DNA of 64,000 nucleotides from the NCBI GenBank assembly GCA_019828545.1, contig JACVRA010000072.1, forward strand, positions 62,001 to 126,000, given 5' to 3'. This document shows positions 45,686 to 56,908 of this stretch, one piece after another; position 1 is the stretch's first letter, and every line of letters begins with the position of its first letter. Source of the stretch: Paracamarosporium sp. OC-R06-R3 (lineage: Eukaryota > Ascomycota > Dothideomycetes > Pleosporales > Didymosphaeriaceae). The position numbers were made by a program, and so were the translations under genes. The notes under the pieces are model-generated. The model saw only the letters and a program-made list of their open reading frames with translations. It ran no database searches and had not been told where the DNA came from.

Positions 45686-47030
45686 GTGAGTGGGGGGGAT
45701 GAGGGGAGGGTTTGGGGTTGGATTGAGTATGAGATTAGAGGGGTAGGGGAGAGCGGGGTGGTGGAGGGTTTGTTACCAGTATGTAAGGTTGTTGGTATGT
45801 TAGTGTCAATAGTGTTGGTTGAGTTGTAGGCAGTATAGAGCGCGTACCACTGTATAGTAACGCAGTGTAGTCAAATTCATCATCACGATATCATTTATAC
45901 TGGCTCTATTAGTATTCAAGGACCGCAGTACGAAGGACATTATAAGAGCCACACTACAACATAAACCCCCTTCCCCCCTTCTACACATACCTCACTAGCA
46001 ACGAACAAAAAAAACCACACACCACTTAACAATCATCTTCCTCCCCCTCCAACCTATCCACACGCTTTAAGTCTTACCTCCCATCAATCTACCAAAAACA
46101 TTTACTAGTCCTCACAAGACACGTACCTAACCCCTTCATAATCGCATTTCACTGCATTCACACTCATCGTGCTGTACACCCATTTAGAGCTTCTAAACTT
46201 ATTCCCATTCGTGACAAACTACTCAACCCCGTTTTGCACGAGGGATACCAGGACCTAGGCCGGACACACTGCGTTCATGTCACCTTTCCAAATATGCAGA
46301 GTAAGTGTGTAACGCTACTCGATGCACTTCTTTCCCGCCGTGGTGAGTACATCTGCGTCTTTGTATGTGTCATGGTCTAGACGTAGACTCTGGACATTTG
46401 TATCCGAGGTGCAAGGACTTGGCGAGAGGTAATGTGGTGATGGACGGGACATGCTTTAGCACCTCTTTGGTGGGAGGTTATTGAGGGTATGTGGATAGAT
46501 TGAGTTGTGCTATGGAGTGTCTATTTGATGTAACTAGGTAGAGTGATGAATGCATACTTGAGTATTCGCGAGGAAGCCGCGACGATGCTTTGGTGGAGGG
46601 GACAGATTATAAGAGCATCGGTGCGGTGGGGATGTGTTTGATGAATGTGGTATACTGCTATGTTATGCAAGCTTGTATGTCTATGAGGTTGGAGCTGCCG
46701 AACCATCTTCACGAGGGGTAATAAAGACTACGTGGAAGACACGAGGACCATACGCTGATGGAGTAAGTATAGACGAGCAACGTGACGACAGAAGACAGGG
46801 CGGATGGCAATCAAACCAACCAGGTAGTAGCGGTGCAAGGGAGGCGAATTCGCACGATCAAAATGATCCAAGGGTAGATCGATGACCAAGTGGGGTCGGA
46901 GAAGGCCCGCAGAAGCCCTACGTCATGGGCGTTCACCGGTCTACAAAAGGAGCCTGCGAAGGGCACACCTCGTGTTGCACACGCTATTCACTCGAGCGGT
47001 GGACGCATCCAGACGCCTGCGAAAAGTAAA
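45686..47030. other. intergenic
   Basis: 1.35 kb without a convincing gene. 45600-45800 is strongly G-rich on the plus strand. The last part should hold the promoter and leader of the GST-like gene. Confidence 0.5.
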
Positions 47031-48353
47031 ATGGGATCGCCGATGGCGCCTAATGACATCGTGCTGTTCAGCTATCCGTCCTCACCCTTCGGGCGAAGGG
47101 TATCGTGGTACCTGCAGCTGCGGGGGATCGAACATGCACTGTGTGTAAGCGTAGACGTGATTCGTGGTATTGGACGCGCTGATTGATTCGTCAAAGGAAC
47201 AACCAGTCACGATGCCGCGACCCGACCTGGAGAAGTTGGGCGTCAAATATCGGCGAATACCCATCTTAGCGATTGGTCGGGACGTTTATCTCGACACGAG
47301 ACTTATTCTGCGGAAGCTCGAGGAAAGGTTTCCTAGTGGTAAGCTAGGCAGTGACAAACCGGAGCAGCAATTTGTCGAGAGGCTGCTGGAGAGGTACATG
47401 GTAGAGGGGCCGGTATTCCAGGAAGCGGCAGGCTTGGTGCCGTCGGCTTTTCTCAATGATCGTCAATTCGCTGAAGACAGGAAGGGGTTCTTGGGCCGAG
47501 ACTGGACGCCAGAAGAGATGGACCAGGGACGACCAGAGTGCCTCTTGTTTATCAGAAACCTTTTCGACCTTCTGGAGACGACGATCCTGGCTGATGGACG
47601 CAAGTGGATTCTTGATACCGAGCAGCCTTCCTTGGCAGATATACAAGGTAAGACTATTTTTCTTTAGTTGATCCGCCTGTCAACATCCGATCTTCGTCAC
47701 CTTTTACACAAGGCCGGTGGTGCAACGGTGGGCAGACTAGGAACACCAATATTCTATCGAGGTGGTATGTCGGGCAGTAGGCTAGAACCGGGCATTTTTT
47801 TGCCGTGCATTAGGCATAAATGTGTCCACTGTTGACGGAGGCTGGGAGATGCGGTGTACTCAAGGCAGGGAAGTGTCATGTGGTACCCGGCTAACCATGG
47901 AATACAGCGATATGGCCCATCGACTGGGTCACCAATATGAACCTGCCGCCCTCGGTTGTGTCTGAGAGACGTTTCCCAAAAGTATATGCCTGGATATTGC
48001 AGTTTCGGGCTGCGCTCAAGGAGGCTGCCTCGTCTGGGCCAAAGCCAGCTTCGTTGAATGGAGACGAGGTTGTGAGCTACATCAGAACCATCAAGGGAGC
48101 CAAAGTACCGCATCCCGAGGATGTGGTGGACGAGAATGACGCTCAAGGGTCCGAGCGAGGTGCACTTGTGGAGATGTATCCTTCAGACTGGGGCAGCGAG
48201 CATCGCGACTCGGGGCGGTTAGTCGGCTTGGCCCCGGATGAAGTGACGGTCATGGCGGAGGGGGCCTTGGACTTGCGTATACATGCCCCGCGCAGTGGGT
48301 TCAGGGTGAGTGGTGTTGGGGGGGATGGGTCGAAGGGTAGCACCAAGGAGTAA
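47031..48353 (+). CDS. Glutathione S-transferase-like protein
   Basis: Exons 47031-47144, 47197-47647 and 47908-48353 join in phase to 336 residues. The N-terminal thioredoxin-like domain starts IVLFSYPSSPFGRRVSWYLQ and continues after intron 1 with MPRPDLEKLGVKYRRIPILA and DVYLDTRLILRKLEERFP, the usual glutathione-binding layout. The helical C-terminal domain includes EQPSLADIQ and AIWPIDWV, which join across intron 2. This intron is 260 nt, far longer than others nearby, with donor GTAAGA and acceptor ATACAG. The start at 47031 is preferred over 47043, both in frame. The long C-terminal extension is typical of a fungal GST-like group of unknown substrate. Confidence 0.88.
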
Positions 48354-49687
48354 TATCAGACTCGGTCTGGCCGGATGGAGCAGTGCAGGGAATGCACGGG
48401 TTCTGCAGCGTTTATTGTCCGAGGTTGGGCACGACGTGATGCGCGCAATGGAGGCTGGCAGGATGCAGTGAAGGTACCACGGCGCACGTGCTTGGTGCCT
48501 GACTGCAACGGGGACTGGCAACAAGGCCGAGTACGAGCTAATTGGGGCCGGCCACGACAGCTAGGGTGGCGGGACGGGGTGCCATTTTTTTCCTGACGAT
48601 GGTTCGGCGGCGCTGCAGGCGTTCGAGGATGGAGCCTGCGCGGACTGCGACCTATTTTCTTATAGACGCTCTGTGGCCGTTGTTGCATGCAGCCGTGCCC
48701 AAGGCGCGTCGGGGGCCAGCGGCGGGCGGAAGGCAGAGGCCGGTCGCCAGCTGAGCCTGGAGAGTCGGTGAGAGGCGTGAGATGGAGAAGGCGATTGACG
48801 GCGGTCCCATGGCAATATTCGTGTGCGATGTGGGTGCTGAGAGCCACTGAGTGGCAGACGCGGCCGGTGCTGGGCTCATGGCTGCCCAACCACGCCACTG
48901 CAGACCGTCTCCACACAGCGCGGTACACTGGATAGCAACCCAAGCGCTGCTCGTCGGGTTCCTGCTGCCTTGCTGCCCGTCAAATATCGCAAAGCCGCCG
49001 CCTAGGGCACCTCTCTCGTTTGCTCTCCTCTCCTCCACCACCGCGCCGCCATCGCGAACTCCTGGGGCCCACGACGACGCCGCCACCCTCGACCACCACA
49101 CCCACCAACCCACCACCACCCGCGCATCCTCTGCTCGCACGCCGTAGCCGCCAGCCGCCTCGAAGCCTGCGCGTCGGCCCCAGCCTGCTGCTGCCCGACG
49201 ACCGATTGACGTGCAGCGCACCCCACCAATCCCAGCGCCACCGCGGCAGCCCGCCTGGTCGCCCTCTAAAGAGCCTCAGCGCACCCCGAGAGTATCTTTC
49301 CTGTCGTCCGCTTCTGCTGTGTTGCTTGCGCGCTGCTGCCGCCGTGACTTGCAAGGTACCTGTCGTTGCCACCGCGCGCGCTCCCCTGTCCCATACCGCT
49401 GCGACCCTCGTCGCCGACCCTGCCCCCGGTCTTCCCAAACCGGTCGCCGCGAGCATCACGCAGCCCAAGTGCCGTATATTGGTCAACCCCCGCATCTGCC
49501 TGATCCTGCTGGATCCGCTCCATTCTGGACTCTGGGAGCCTCTGTTCTTCCTCTCCGTGCACGGTTTTGGTACCCGCGCGTTATCTGGAGCCTGGAGCCC
49601 CTCCTTGCCTGCTTCTAGCCCCAGCTTGGCCACCACACTGACATCTCTCTCATTTTCCTACCCTCACACCTTTGACCCTTACTCACC
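48354..49687. promoter_or_regulatory. rfeG upstream region with long ATG-free C/T-rich leader
   Basis: No gene is convincing. From 48881 to 49687 the plus strand has no ATG at all (about 807 nt) and is rich in C and T, ending in CTCACC at the rfeG start. This suggests a very long 5' leader. The overlapping open frames on both strands reflect high GC. Confidence 0.55.
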
Positions 49688-50652
49688 ATGTCGTCGCGCA
49701 TGAACCAGTGGTTTGTCCCCGGCGATGGCATTGCCCGCGAAGTCATCACGGCCGATATCCAGCGCTACCTCGGCCCAGACGCCCTCGTGAGGCCCGGCAC
49801 AGGCACCGGCGAGTATGAGGTTCGCCCCTCCACGCACCCACCACCACCGCAGTGCCCACCGCTAACACGTCCAACAGGGCCGCATGGGATATTGGATAAC
49901 CGCATATCGCACTCTCACATCGGTACGTTGACTGACACGCGCCGAGCCTGCGCACCCGGCTGACTGAAGCGACAGCAAATGATCCAGGACCTGCGATCAG
50001 ATTCGCAGCGTTGGCAGGCAGAAAAGGACCGCGGACGCGGTGGAGGTACTGCTCACATTGGAGACAAAAAGGTGACCAGACACCCTGACGCTTCTGTAGG
50101 CGCATATCAGGATTCAACCATCCATCAATCGCGCCAGTATCACGGCCCTACTACTTCAGAAACATATGCTCCCCCCTCAAAACCGGCCTACTCCAGTCCG
50201 TCGTATGGTGCCAGTGAATCCCCGCACTACACTACCACGCCCACGGCCTCGTATTCACATGCCTACCAGGCTCCTTCGCACGCTGCGCATCCTGCCCAGC
50301 CTCGGACGGAACCTACTTACTATGGCCAGCATTACGGGTCCACTCCTGCACCGTCGTCTTACTCATATGCTCAGCCTCCTGTCCAGGATCCTTATGGTCG
50401 ATCACCGGCACAGCAATACACGCATGCAGCCCCAAGGTATTTTGGTTATTTCGAGCCACCCTTTTCGGACTATCACTAAGCCCCATCAGTGTCGTTGCAG
50501 CGCCAGGTTACTACATTGCCTCGGACGGCCGTCGTAAGTTGAGTTTTTGTGCAATCTCTGCCCTTTGACTAACCCGCCCATCATCAGAATATCCCCTGTC
50601 TCAACAGCCTCAGCCTCAGCAGCCACCACCGGCTGGCCGCCGGAGAGGTTAG
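49688..50652 (+). CDS. rfeG: RfeG-type transcription factor
   Basis: Five exons: 49688-49819, 49878-49922, 49976-50436, 50490-50533 and 50588-50652, total 248 residues. The N-terminal block MSSRMNQWFVPGDGIAREVI followed by TADIQRYLGPDALVRPG, and GRMGYWITAYRTLTS joined over two introns, is the conserved RfeG core. The rest is Tyr/Pro/Ser/Gln-rich and disordered (many SYS, APS and YGQ phrases), with GYYIASDGR near the end and a basic tip PPAGRRRG. Intron 1 uses a GTTCGC donor. In intron 3 the first AG (CATCAG) keeps GYYIASDGR in frame, while the later GCAG does not. Its target genes are not known to me; nuclear role is from the family name. Confidence 0.88.
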
Positions 50653-52561
50653 TAAGTCCCGGATAGAACCACTTTCCCCGGATCTGTGTTTCATACCGTT
50701 ATTCCCGAGGTAGATTTTCCATGGCCGCTAGGTACCAATTTGTTCCTCCGTCATTATGCTGGTCCGGAGATACCCATACCATTTTGCGCAACATGAGTCT
50801 GGAGTCGAACCGTTACCGTGTTAATGGCTGCTTTTTATCCAAAGGTTCTGTTTGAATTTCGATATCGTTTTCAAAAGCGGCCGGTTAGAGTGGGTCCGTG
50901 ATGAAAGCTGGTCTAGGAGTTTATTGTTTTAGTCGACCCTGGGAAAATTCTGGATGGGAAGCCCGTATACTTGTTCCTGTGGAGCCGGATTTCTACCAAC
51001 AATCTTGTAATGTACGTTGTCCAGCAAAGGTGATCTAAACTGCCGGGAAGCCACATATCAAGGATGTATGATCACCAGGCCACTAGCGATCCTCAACCAT
51101 CAACGCGAGTCTTTCCGGAGTGGACGTACGTCTTTTCTTTGCCTTGGGCTTCATGCACGTTTCTATTTGCCTAGCCGGACCGTTTCATTTTTCGCTTGCA
51201 TTACGTTAATTGAGCGTTTCGCATCTGCGCATGTATATACCTTCTTCTCGTACGATTTACCACGAAGGAAACGTTTACGACCGGATGGCCATTTGTTGTT
51301 TTGCATAGCGGACGAGGGTGGGCAGATGCCCAACCCAAATCAGACTGCTTATCTCCAGTCACGTATACACATGTCCGCCAGGAAAATCTCCACTTCGCAT
51401 GATCTAACCAGTTACGGTTTCCCAGTCTTCCATTTCCCCATTCAGCTGACCTTTGATGCCCAATCCCGAGCCGCCGCAATCTAACAGCGTCAACCACAGA
51501 TGAAGCAGAATTTTCTTGTCTTTATCAGACGACGCGAGGGTACCACAGGGAAGTCTCGATTCTCCCACGCATTTCTGAAGACCCCACGCCTTCATTTACC
51601 CCGCGTCAGCACCATGATCGCCATGACAGTAATGAAGGCATGTTCCCGTTACTGAAGCTGACAGCATGTAAATTGAGCCTATGCATCGGGCGCAAAATGT
51701 GCGCTCGTACCTTCCACTCTCCCGGGTCCTGCACGATGAAGCAGCGTTGCAGGTTTTGGCCACACCAATCTAATCTTCGGTTAGACCAACGCTTCGCACT
51801 GCATGTTGGGTGCTCTAGTGGTCAGGAATGCCCGAGCGGCCAATGCACGCTTCAATGACTTGCATGAGCTGCAATGCGGACGAGATATCGATTGCATCTG
51901 CTTCGCAAAAGACGCTCCGTTGCAGCAGGCATGGAGCTGGACTAACGACAGACACTTCCAATTCGTCTGCTCTAGACATCGTCCCGGCAGGGGTTCTATG
52001 GACCAGCCAATTGCGCCCATATTGCGGCGCACCATCCATCTCCAACGAACCCACCCCGCGCGCCCGCTCTGCCCGCCATGCACGAGCAAGCCACGTAGAA
52101 TCCTGAGACTGAGACCTTCACATGCTAGCGCCCGGGGCCCCGGCTCCTCCGGCCCTGACATGCAGCTGTGCATGGCAAAAGGGTGGGCGTTCTCGGGAGA
52201 CATTGCATCGGGCGTTCGTGCATGCGTGGCTAGGGAGGCATCGGTGAGACGTTACCGGGCCGTGTCGGCTTCGGCCCGCGCATTGGTGCCCGGGATAGCT
52301 GCAACGCTCGTATCCCATCCTGAGTGTCGGATGGCGAGCACGAATGGGATGAGTGTATCCCGAGGGTGCTGGGTCAGGGCTGGAGGCGACGGGCGAGGAC
52401 GCCGACGCGGGCGGCCTTGCAGCTGGGTGAGCGCATTGTGCGTAGAGCGAAAGGGCTGCCATCGTGTTTGTTTGGGCCGTTGCGTTTCCGCCTCCTTCGT
52501 CGGGGCGCACCTCGCTGCTTCCGCGTCCAATGGCTTCCTCCTCCTCTTCCTCCTCCTCCTC
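50653..52561. other. intergenic
   Basis: 1.9 kb between rfeG and a convergent small gene. Long overlapping frames at 51.8-52.7 kb on both strands show no domain and appear to come from high GC. 52530-52561 is a run of CCT/CTC just after the minus-strand stop. Confidence 0.5.
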
Positions 52562-52819
52562 TCATTCATTCTTTTTCTCCTCCCGCCCCCGCTTCCCGTA
52601 TACATCGCTCTGCTTGTCCGCATTCGGCTTCCCTTCGATCCTGTCCAGCGCGTCCTCAATCAGCCCGATGTGCCCGCGCAACGTGCCTTCGATCTCGTCG
52701 AGGCGCGCTTCTTGCTCTTCGAGGTTGCGGTCTAGGCGCGTGCGGAGGTAGAAGGTTGACGAGGCGATGGCTACGAGGTTGAGTGCGGGGAGGAGGGTAG
52801 ACGGGCGGAAGAGAGACAT
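52562..52819 (-). CDS. Small hypothetical protein, N-terminal anchor and coiled coil
   Basis: Single-exon protein of 85 residues starting MSLFRPSTLLPALNLVAIAS. The first 25 residues are hydrophobic enough for a signal anchor. Then RTRLDRNLEEQEARLDEIEG continues as a regular charged heptad pattern (to about residue 62) that should form a coiled coil. The end is basic and acidic (GKRGREEKKNE). The divergent neighbour is RAD30, with 438 bp between starts. Function unknown; it could be a small mitochondrial or ER membrane protein. Confidence 0.65.
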   Translation of the reverse strand: MSLFRPSTLLPALNLVAIASSTFYLRTRLDRNLEEQEARLDEIEGTLRGHIGLIEDALDRIEGKPNADKQSDVYGKRGREEKKNE

Positions 52820-53257
52820 CTTGAGTAGGGGTTAGGGGAAGAGCATTGGGTTTGTAGTGACGATGGATTTTGTGTGTTATGGGAGTTTGAGTCGATGACG
52901 ACATGGTTTTGGTTCGGGGTTAGATGGTGTGGTGTGGGATTTAGGATGTAAGTTTCTTTGTAGAGATTGTAGATTAATGCTGTATTCATTGTACGTCTAT
53001 TTGAGTTCGGATTCTGCTTCGACCGAGGCCAGAAGTGCGAGCATGTATCGAAGATGCGGAAATTCCCAGTCGGGTAAAGTGCGATCGTAGTGAATGACGC
53101 GCAGGCACGGGATCTCGGGAAGACGCGACGCGGGAGCCCACCCACTCCGACGATCCCAGCACCGCGCCGACCTCACGCCAACATCAAGACAGATCCTCCC
53201 AAAACCCTTCTACGCGTGATTTCCGCTCCAGCGCCCCGAACATGCCGTAACATCACA
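52820..53257. promoter_or_regulatory. divergent promoter region (small protein / rad30)
   Basis: 438 bp between divergent starts. An in-frame codon at 53090 could extend RAD30, but that stretch is not conserved-looking. Confidence 0.45.
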
Positions 53258-55387
53258 ATGTCCTCCCCTGCGCCCGCCTTCGCCTCCTCCCCAGCCCTCT
53301 CCATCACCTCCCCCCGCCGCATCCCAAAATCCCGCTTCACATACAAGCACCTCCACCAACTCAAGACGTACTCGACGCAGACGCCCCTCCGCGTAATTGC
53401 CCACGTCGACCTCGACGCCTTCTACGCCCAGTGCGAAACCGTCCGCCTGGGCATCGATCCCGCCAAGCCGCTCGCCGTCCAGCAATGGCAAGGCCTCATC
53501 GCGATAAACTACCCTGCGCGGGCCTACGGCCTCAGCAGACACGTTACCAGCGCGGAGGCACTGAAAGTCTGTCCGGAGCTCATACTGCAGCATGTCGCGA
53601 CGTGGAAGGAGGGCGAGGAGCAGTGGGCGTATAGCGAGGATGCGTTCAAGGAGATTGCTACGCGCAAAGTCAGCTTGGATCCGTATCGGCGGGAGAGCAG
53701 GAAGATCCTGGCGTGTATCAAGGGGGCGTTGCCTGCGGGGGCGATGCAGAGGGTGGAGAAGGCGAGCGTGGACGAGGTGTTTATGGATTTGAGCGCGCAG
53801 GTGCATGCTGTTTTGGTGGAGAGGTATCCGGAGTTGAGAGGGCCGCCGCCGTACGACGACCCGAGCGAGTACTTGCCGAGGGTGCCGACTACGGCATTGG
53901 ATTGGAAGGCTGATGCGCTGGTGGAGACGGGGGAGGCGGACGGGGAGGAGAGGGATCCCGATTGGGATGATGTGGTTATGGTGGTTGCGTCGGAGATTGT
54001 GCGCGATGTGCGGAAGGCGGTGTACGACGAGCTGGGGTATACGTGCTCGGGGGGTATCGCGAAGAATAAGATGTTGGCAAAGCTGGGCTCGGGTTACAAG
54101 AAGCCGAATCAGCAGTCTGTGATTCGGAATCGTGCCGTCAAGCATTTTCTTAGCGAGATGAAGTTCACGAAGATTCGCATGCTGGGGGGTAAGCTGGGTG
54201 ACGAGGCGGTCGCCATGTTCGGCACGGATAAGGTCAAGGGATTGCTGGAGCAGCCGCTCGATCAGTTGAAGCGGTTGGGTGATGACACGGGCTCCTGGTT
54301 GTACAACACGATCCGCGGCGAGGACTTCAGCGAGGTCAACCCCCGCACGCAAATCAAGAGCATGTTGTCTGCCAAGTCGTTCCGTCCCGCAATTAATTCG
54401 TTCGAGCAAGGCGTACGCTGGCTGCGCATCTTCGTCGCGGATATCTTCTCGCGATGCGTCGAGGAAGGCGTGCTAGAGAACAAGAGGAGGCCCCGAACAA
54501 TTAATCTGCATCATCGACAGGGTGCCCAGACGAGGAGTAGGCAGAGTCCCATTCCACAGGGAAAACCGCTGAGTGAGACCATGCTGTTCGACTTGGCGAA
54601 GAATTTGCTCGCACAGGTGGTGGTTGATGGGCGAGCGTGGCCTTGTGCAAATCTTTCGCTCAGTGTGGGCGGCTTTGAGGATGGGGTTACGAACAACAAG
54701 GGCATTGGTGGCTTTCTTGTGAGAGGGGAGGAGGCAAAGGCGATGATGTCGAGTGGAAGATCTACGATGACTAGAGGAGAGCCGCCAGCGAAACGAAGGC
54801 GAACAAAAGGTAACATCAAGAACTTCTTCGGCCCGCCAAGTGAGAAAAAGTGCGACTTTGATGCTGCACGGGCGGTGTTGATGGCACATCAGGAGTCTAC
54901 ACGAGAAGAAGATGAAGAAGACGATGTTGAAGACGACACTGATGAATTTGGAGCGCCACCGCTGGAAGAATCTGCAGGGCGACCAACAACTCCAACGCCG
55001 GAGAAGGATTTCTACATATCCAATACGCCTCCCTCGGCGCAACCGCAGGCAAGCCGAGATTCTGTGCCCTCACACATACAAAAGCATGATAGCCCCGACC
55101 CACCGCTCCCATCAAAACTACTCCAACAATCGTTAGACACGTTCTTCTGCGGTAGATGCAACATGCACTTACCGTCAAGCGAAAAGTCGGAACACGATGA
55201 TTACCACTTCGCGATGGATCTGTCAAAGGAAATGAAAGCCGAAGAGCGGACCGTACCGAACATGCTAGCTGCTGCAAAGCACACGCCAGTAGCAGCGAAA
55301 CCATCGAGAGGTAGAGGAAGACCACCGGGTAGTGGGAGAAGCGTCGAAAAGGGACAGGCGAAATTAGCGTTTGGACGACAGACTTGA
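53258..55387 (+). CDS. rad30: DNA polymerase eta (Rad30)
   Basis: Y-family translesion polymerase that copies past UV dimers. Single exon, 709 residues. Catalytic residues: HVDLDAFYAQCE (D51, D53) and SVDEVFMD (D172, E173). AYGLSRHVTSAEALKVCPEL is the finger region. The helix-hairpin region GGIAKNKMLAKLGSGYKKPN and the little-finger domain follow. Near the C-terminus is a UBZ ubiquitin-binding finger (C631, C634, H646, H650 in FFCGRCNMHL and SEHDDYHFA), and the last residues QAKLAF resemble a degenerate PCNA-binding motif. ATG 53258 is chosen because MSSPAPAF begins a typical Ser/Pro leader before the polymerase domain. Confidence 0.95.
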   Translation: MSSPAPAFASSPALSITSPRRIPKSRFTYKHLHQLKTYSTQTPLRVIAHVDLDAFYAQCETVRLGIDPAKPLAVQQWQGLIAINYPARAYGLSRHVTSAEALKVCPELILQHVATWKEGEEQWAYSEDAFKEIATRKVSLDPYRRESRKILACIKGALPAGAMQRVEKASVDEVFMDLSAQVHAVLVERYPELRGPPPYDDPSEYLPRVPTTALDWKADALVETGEADGEERDPDWDDVVMVVASEIVRDVRKAVYDELGYTCSGGIAKNKMLAKLGSGYKKPNQQSVIRNRAVKHFLSEMKFTKIRMLGGKLGDEAVAMFGTDKVKGLLEQPLDQLKRLGDDTGSWLYNTIRGEDFSEVNPRTQIKSMLSAKSFRPAINSFEQGVRWLRIFVADIFSRCVEEGVLENKRRPRTINLHHRQGAQTRSRQSPIPQGKPLSETMLFDLAKNLLAQVVVDGRAWPCANLSLSVGGFEDGVTNNKGIGGFLVRGEEAKAMMSSGRSTMTRGEPPAKRRRTKGNIKNFFGPPSEKKCDFDAARAVLMAHQESTREEDEEDDVEDDTDEFGAPPLEESAGRPTTPTPEKDFYISNTPPSAQPQASRDSVPSHIQKHDSPDPPLPSKLLQQSLDTFFCGRCNMHLPSSEKSEHDDYHFAMDLSKEMKAEERTVPNMLAAAKHTPVAAKPSRGRGRPPGSGRSVEKGQAKLAFGRQT

Positions 55388-55415
55388 GCTGGCTGGTGAT
55401 CGTAGGTATCGTTGC

Positions 55416-56324
55416 TTAGTCGTCGAAACGGATCTTCTGTGGATACATCCTGCGTCCGTTGTTCTTCTGGCCCTTAGGATTCTCCCCTCTCCAGAGCGCC
55501 GGACTTCTTGCCTTCAAGACCTTTGTATCTGCACCCCATTTCCACGGGTCATTCCTGTGCTGCGGACAAACTGGGTCTTCGGTAACACATAGCCTTGTCA
55601 GTAATCTTGAAAGATGCAATGCAGTTGACTTACCACTTTGCGGATGCCTCTCCTCGCAATACCAACACTTCGGCGGTCTCCTCCTCCTTGCGTCCTTCTT
55701 CCTCCGCCTCACCTCGATCACCTCTGCCTCCCTAGCCCTCCTGCTCACATACCCTGGGATTGGCACGACCTCTGCGAAGTTCGGTCTTGATAGCTCCACC
55801 GCCGCCTTTTGCTCACAATACTCCTGCTTCCATGTCTCCCCCACCCACTCCATGTCCACCCTGAAGTCTGGACTAACAGCACATAGCTCCCCAATTCCTC
55901 TGCACAATTTCTTCCACCAGGCAGACCGCGCCGCACGCTCAGATCTCAAGTATCCGAACGACTCACCTTTGCTAATGGTGTCTCCAAGCGGACAGCACAG
56001 ATACAGAATTCTCTGCCTGATTTCTGTCGGCAATGCGGCGAAAGACGCGGGAGGGTGAGCACGAGCTTCAAGTTTATATGCCGGGTTGTGGCGAATCCAT
56101 GGGTGCATGTACCTTTTCGCGGAAGCACTTCGAAGAGCTTCCCGCGGGGCCTTGCGCAGAGTGCGACGAAGCATCCATGCGGGGTGATCGTCGTAGTGGA
56201 AGCGCACTTGGGTGTCTCTTGCCGCTTTGCGCTGGCGGGCGAGGGAGGTGAGGCGGTCTCTCTTGTAGGTTTCGGCTCCGTTGGGCTCTTTGCCTCCTTT
56301 GGGCTTCTTGCGAACGCGAGCCAT
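55416..56324 (-). CDS. Hypothetical F-box-like protein with Cys/His motif
   Basis: Starts MARVRKKPKGGKEPNGAETY, with a strongly basic N-terminus. An F-box-like motif FAALPTEIRQRILYLCC is in the middle, followed by WWKKLCRGIGELCAVSPDF. The C-terminal part has CWYCEERHPQ and DPVCPQHRNDPWKW, a possible zinc site. I place an intron at 55633-55577 (57 nt, donor GTAAGT, branch TTACTGAC, acceptor CCGAAG), which brings these two parts together and gives 283 residues. Because 57 is a multiple of three without a stop, the unspliced frame is also open (302 residues). Function unknown. Its stop is only 28 bp from the convergent RAD30 stop. Confidence 0.7.
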   Translation of the reverse strand: MARVRKKPKGGKEPNGAETYKRDRLTSLARQRKAARDTQVRFHYDDHPAWMLRRTLRKAPREALRSASAKRYMHPWIRHNPAYKLEARAHPPASFAALPTEIRQRILYLCCPLGDTISKGESFGYLRSERAARSAWWKKLCRGIGELCAVSPDFRVDMEWVGETWKQEYCEQKAAVELSRPNFAEVVPIPGYVSRRAREAEVIEVRRRKKDARRRRPPKCWYCEERHPQSGKSTALHLSRLLTRLCVTEDPVCPQHRNDPWKWGADTKVLKARSPALWRGENPKGQKNNGRRMYPQKIRFDD

Positions 56325-56908
56325 CTTGCGGGTGGTGTTTGAAGAGACAAAGAGAAGCTGAGTGGAGGTCAGAGGGAAGTGAGAGTATGGCTACGTTTGA
56401 ATGGGAAAGAGCGACCATTTGGATATTGCCTGATTAGGCTAGCGCGACTGGAAGCTGGCTGCCCACATTGGCAACACTATCAAAACCATGGATGCGCTTT
56501 CGCTTCTGAGGTAGTGTTCTCTTCAAAATACAATTGTCAGTCCCAAGGTGGGAAGCGGATTCAGACTCCCGCCCCGTCTCAACCACTGAAGGTTCAAAAA
56601 AAGTCAAAAACTAAAAGCCACTTCGAAGCCCGGCTGAAAGAACCCAATCATGAGTTTTCGTTTGATTCGGTGATAACATTTCTAACTAAATAATATATAT
56701 AGTATAAGCAGGGCTTTGATTATTGATGTAGTGGCGTGGGGAGGGCGTGTGGTTGTGGGTGGGTGAATGGGGGGGCTGAATTGGGCCGTGAGTGAGTGGA
56801 CAAGGGGGAAAGCAAATAGACAGATAGATAGCCATTCAGAGGAGATATCCCTATGGAATCATCAATCACAGTCCATCTGTTTGATTGGTGTTAAGTAAAC
56901 ATTTTTAT
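56325..56908. other. intergenic
   Basis: About 580 bp between tandem minus-strand genes, AT-rich at 56680-56705 (TATATATAG run). No gene seen. Confidence 0.5.

Noticed and set aside
47648..47907. Hidden extra exon in the 260-nt GST intron
   Set aside because: SLADIQ joins AIWPIDW directly as in GST-like proteins, leaving no room for further residues.
48652..49636. Overlapping long frames on both strands
   Set aside because: Several frames of similar size without motifs; the plus strand is an ATG-free leader-like block.
51800..51880. tRNA-like phrase (GCCCGAGCGGCC near 51834)
   Set aside because: It recalls the D-arm of Ser/Leu tRNAs, but no T-loop or acceptor stem pairing follows.
51803..52735. 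310-residue plus-strand open frame
   Set aside because: No domain, odd Cys/Arg/His composition, GC-rich, and its end overlaps the small minus-strand coiled-coil gene.
53210..54409. 399-residue minus-strand open frame
   Set aside because: Antisense to the polymerase eta catalytic domain; caused by GC-rich third positions in RAD30.
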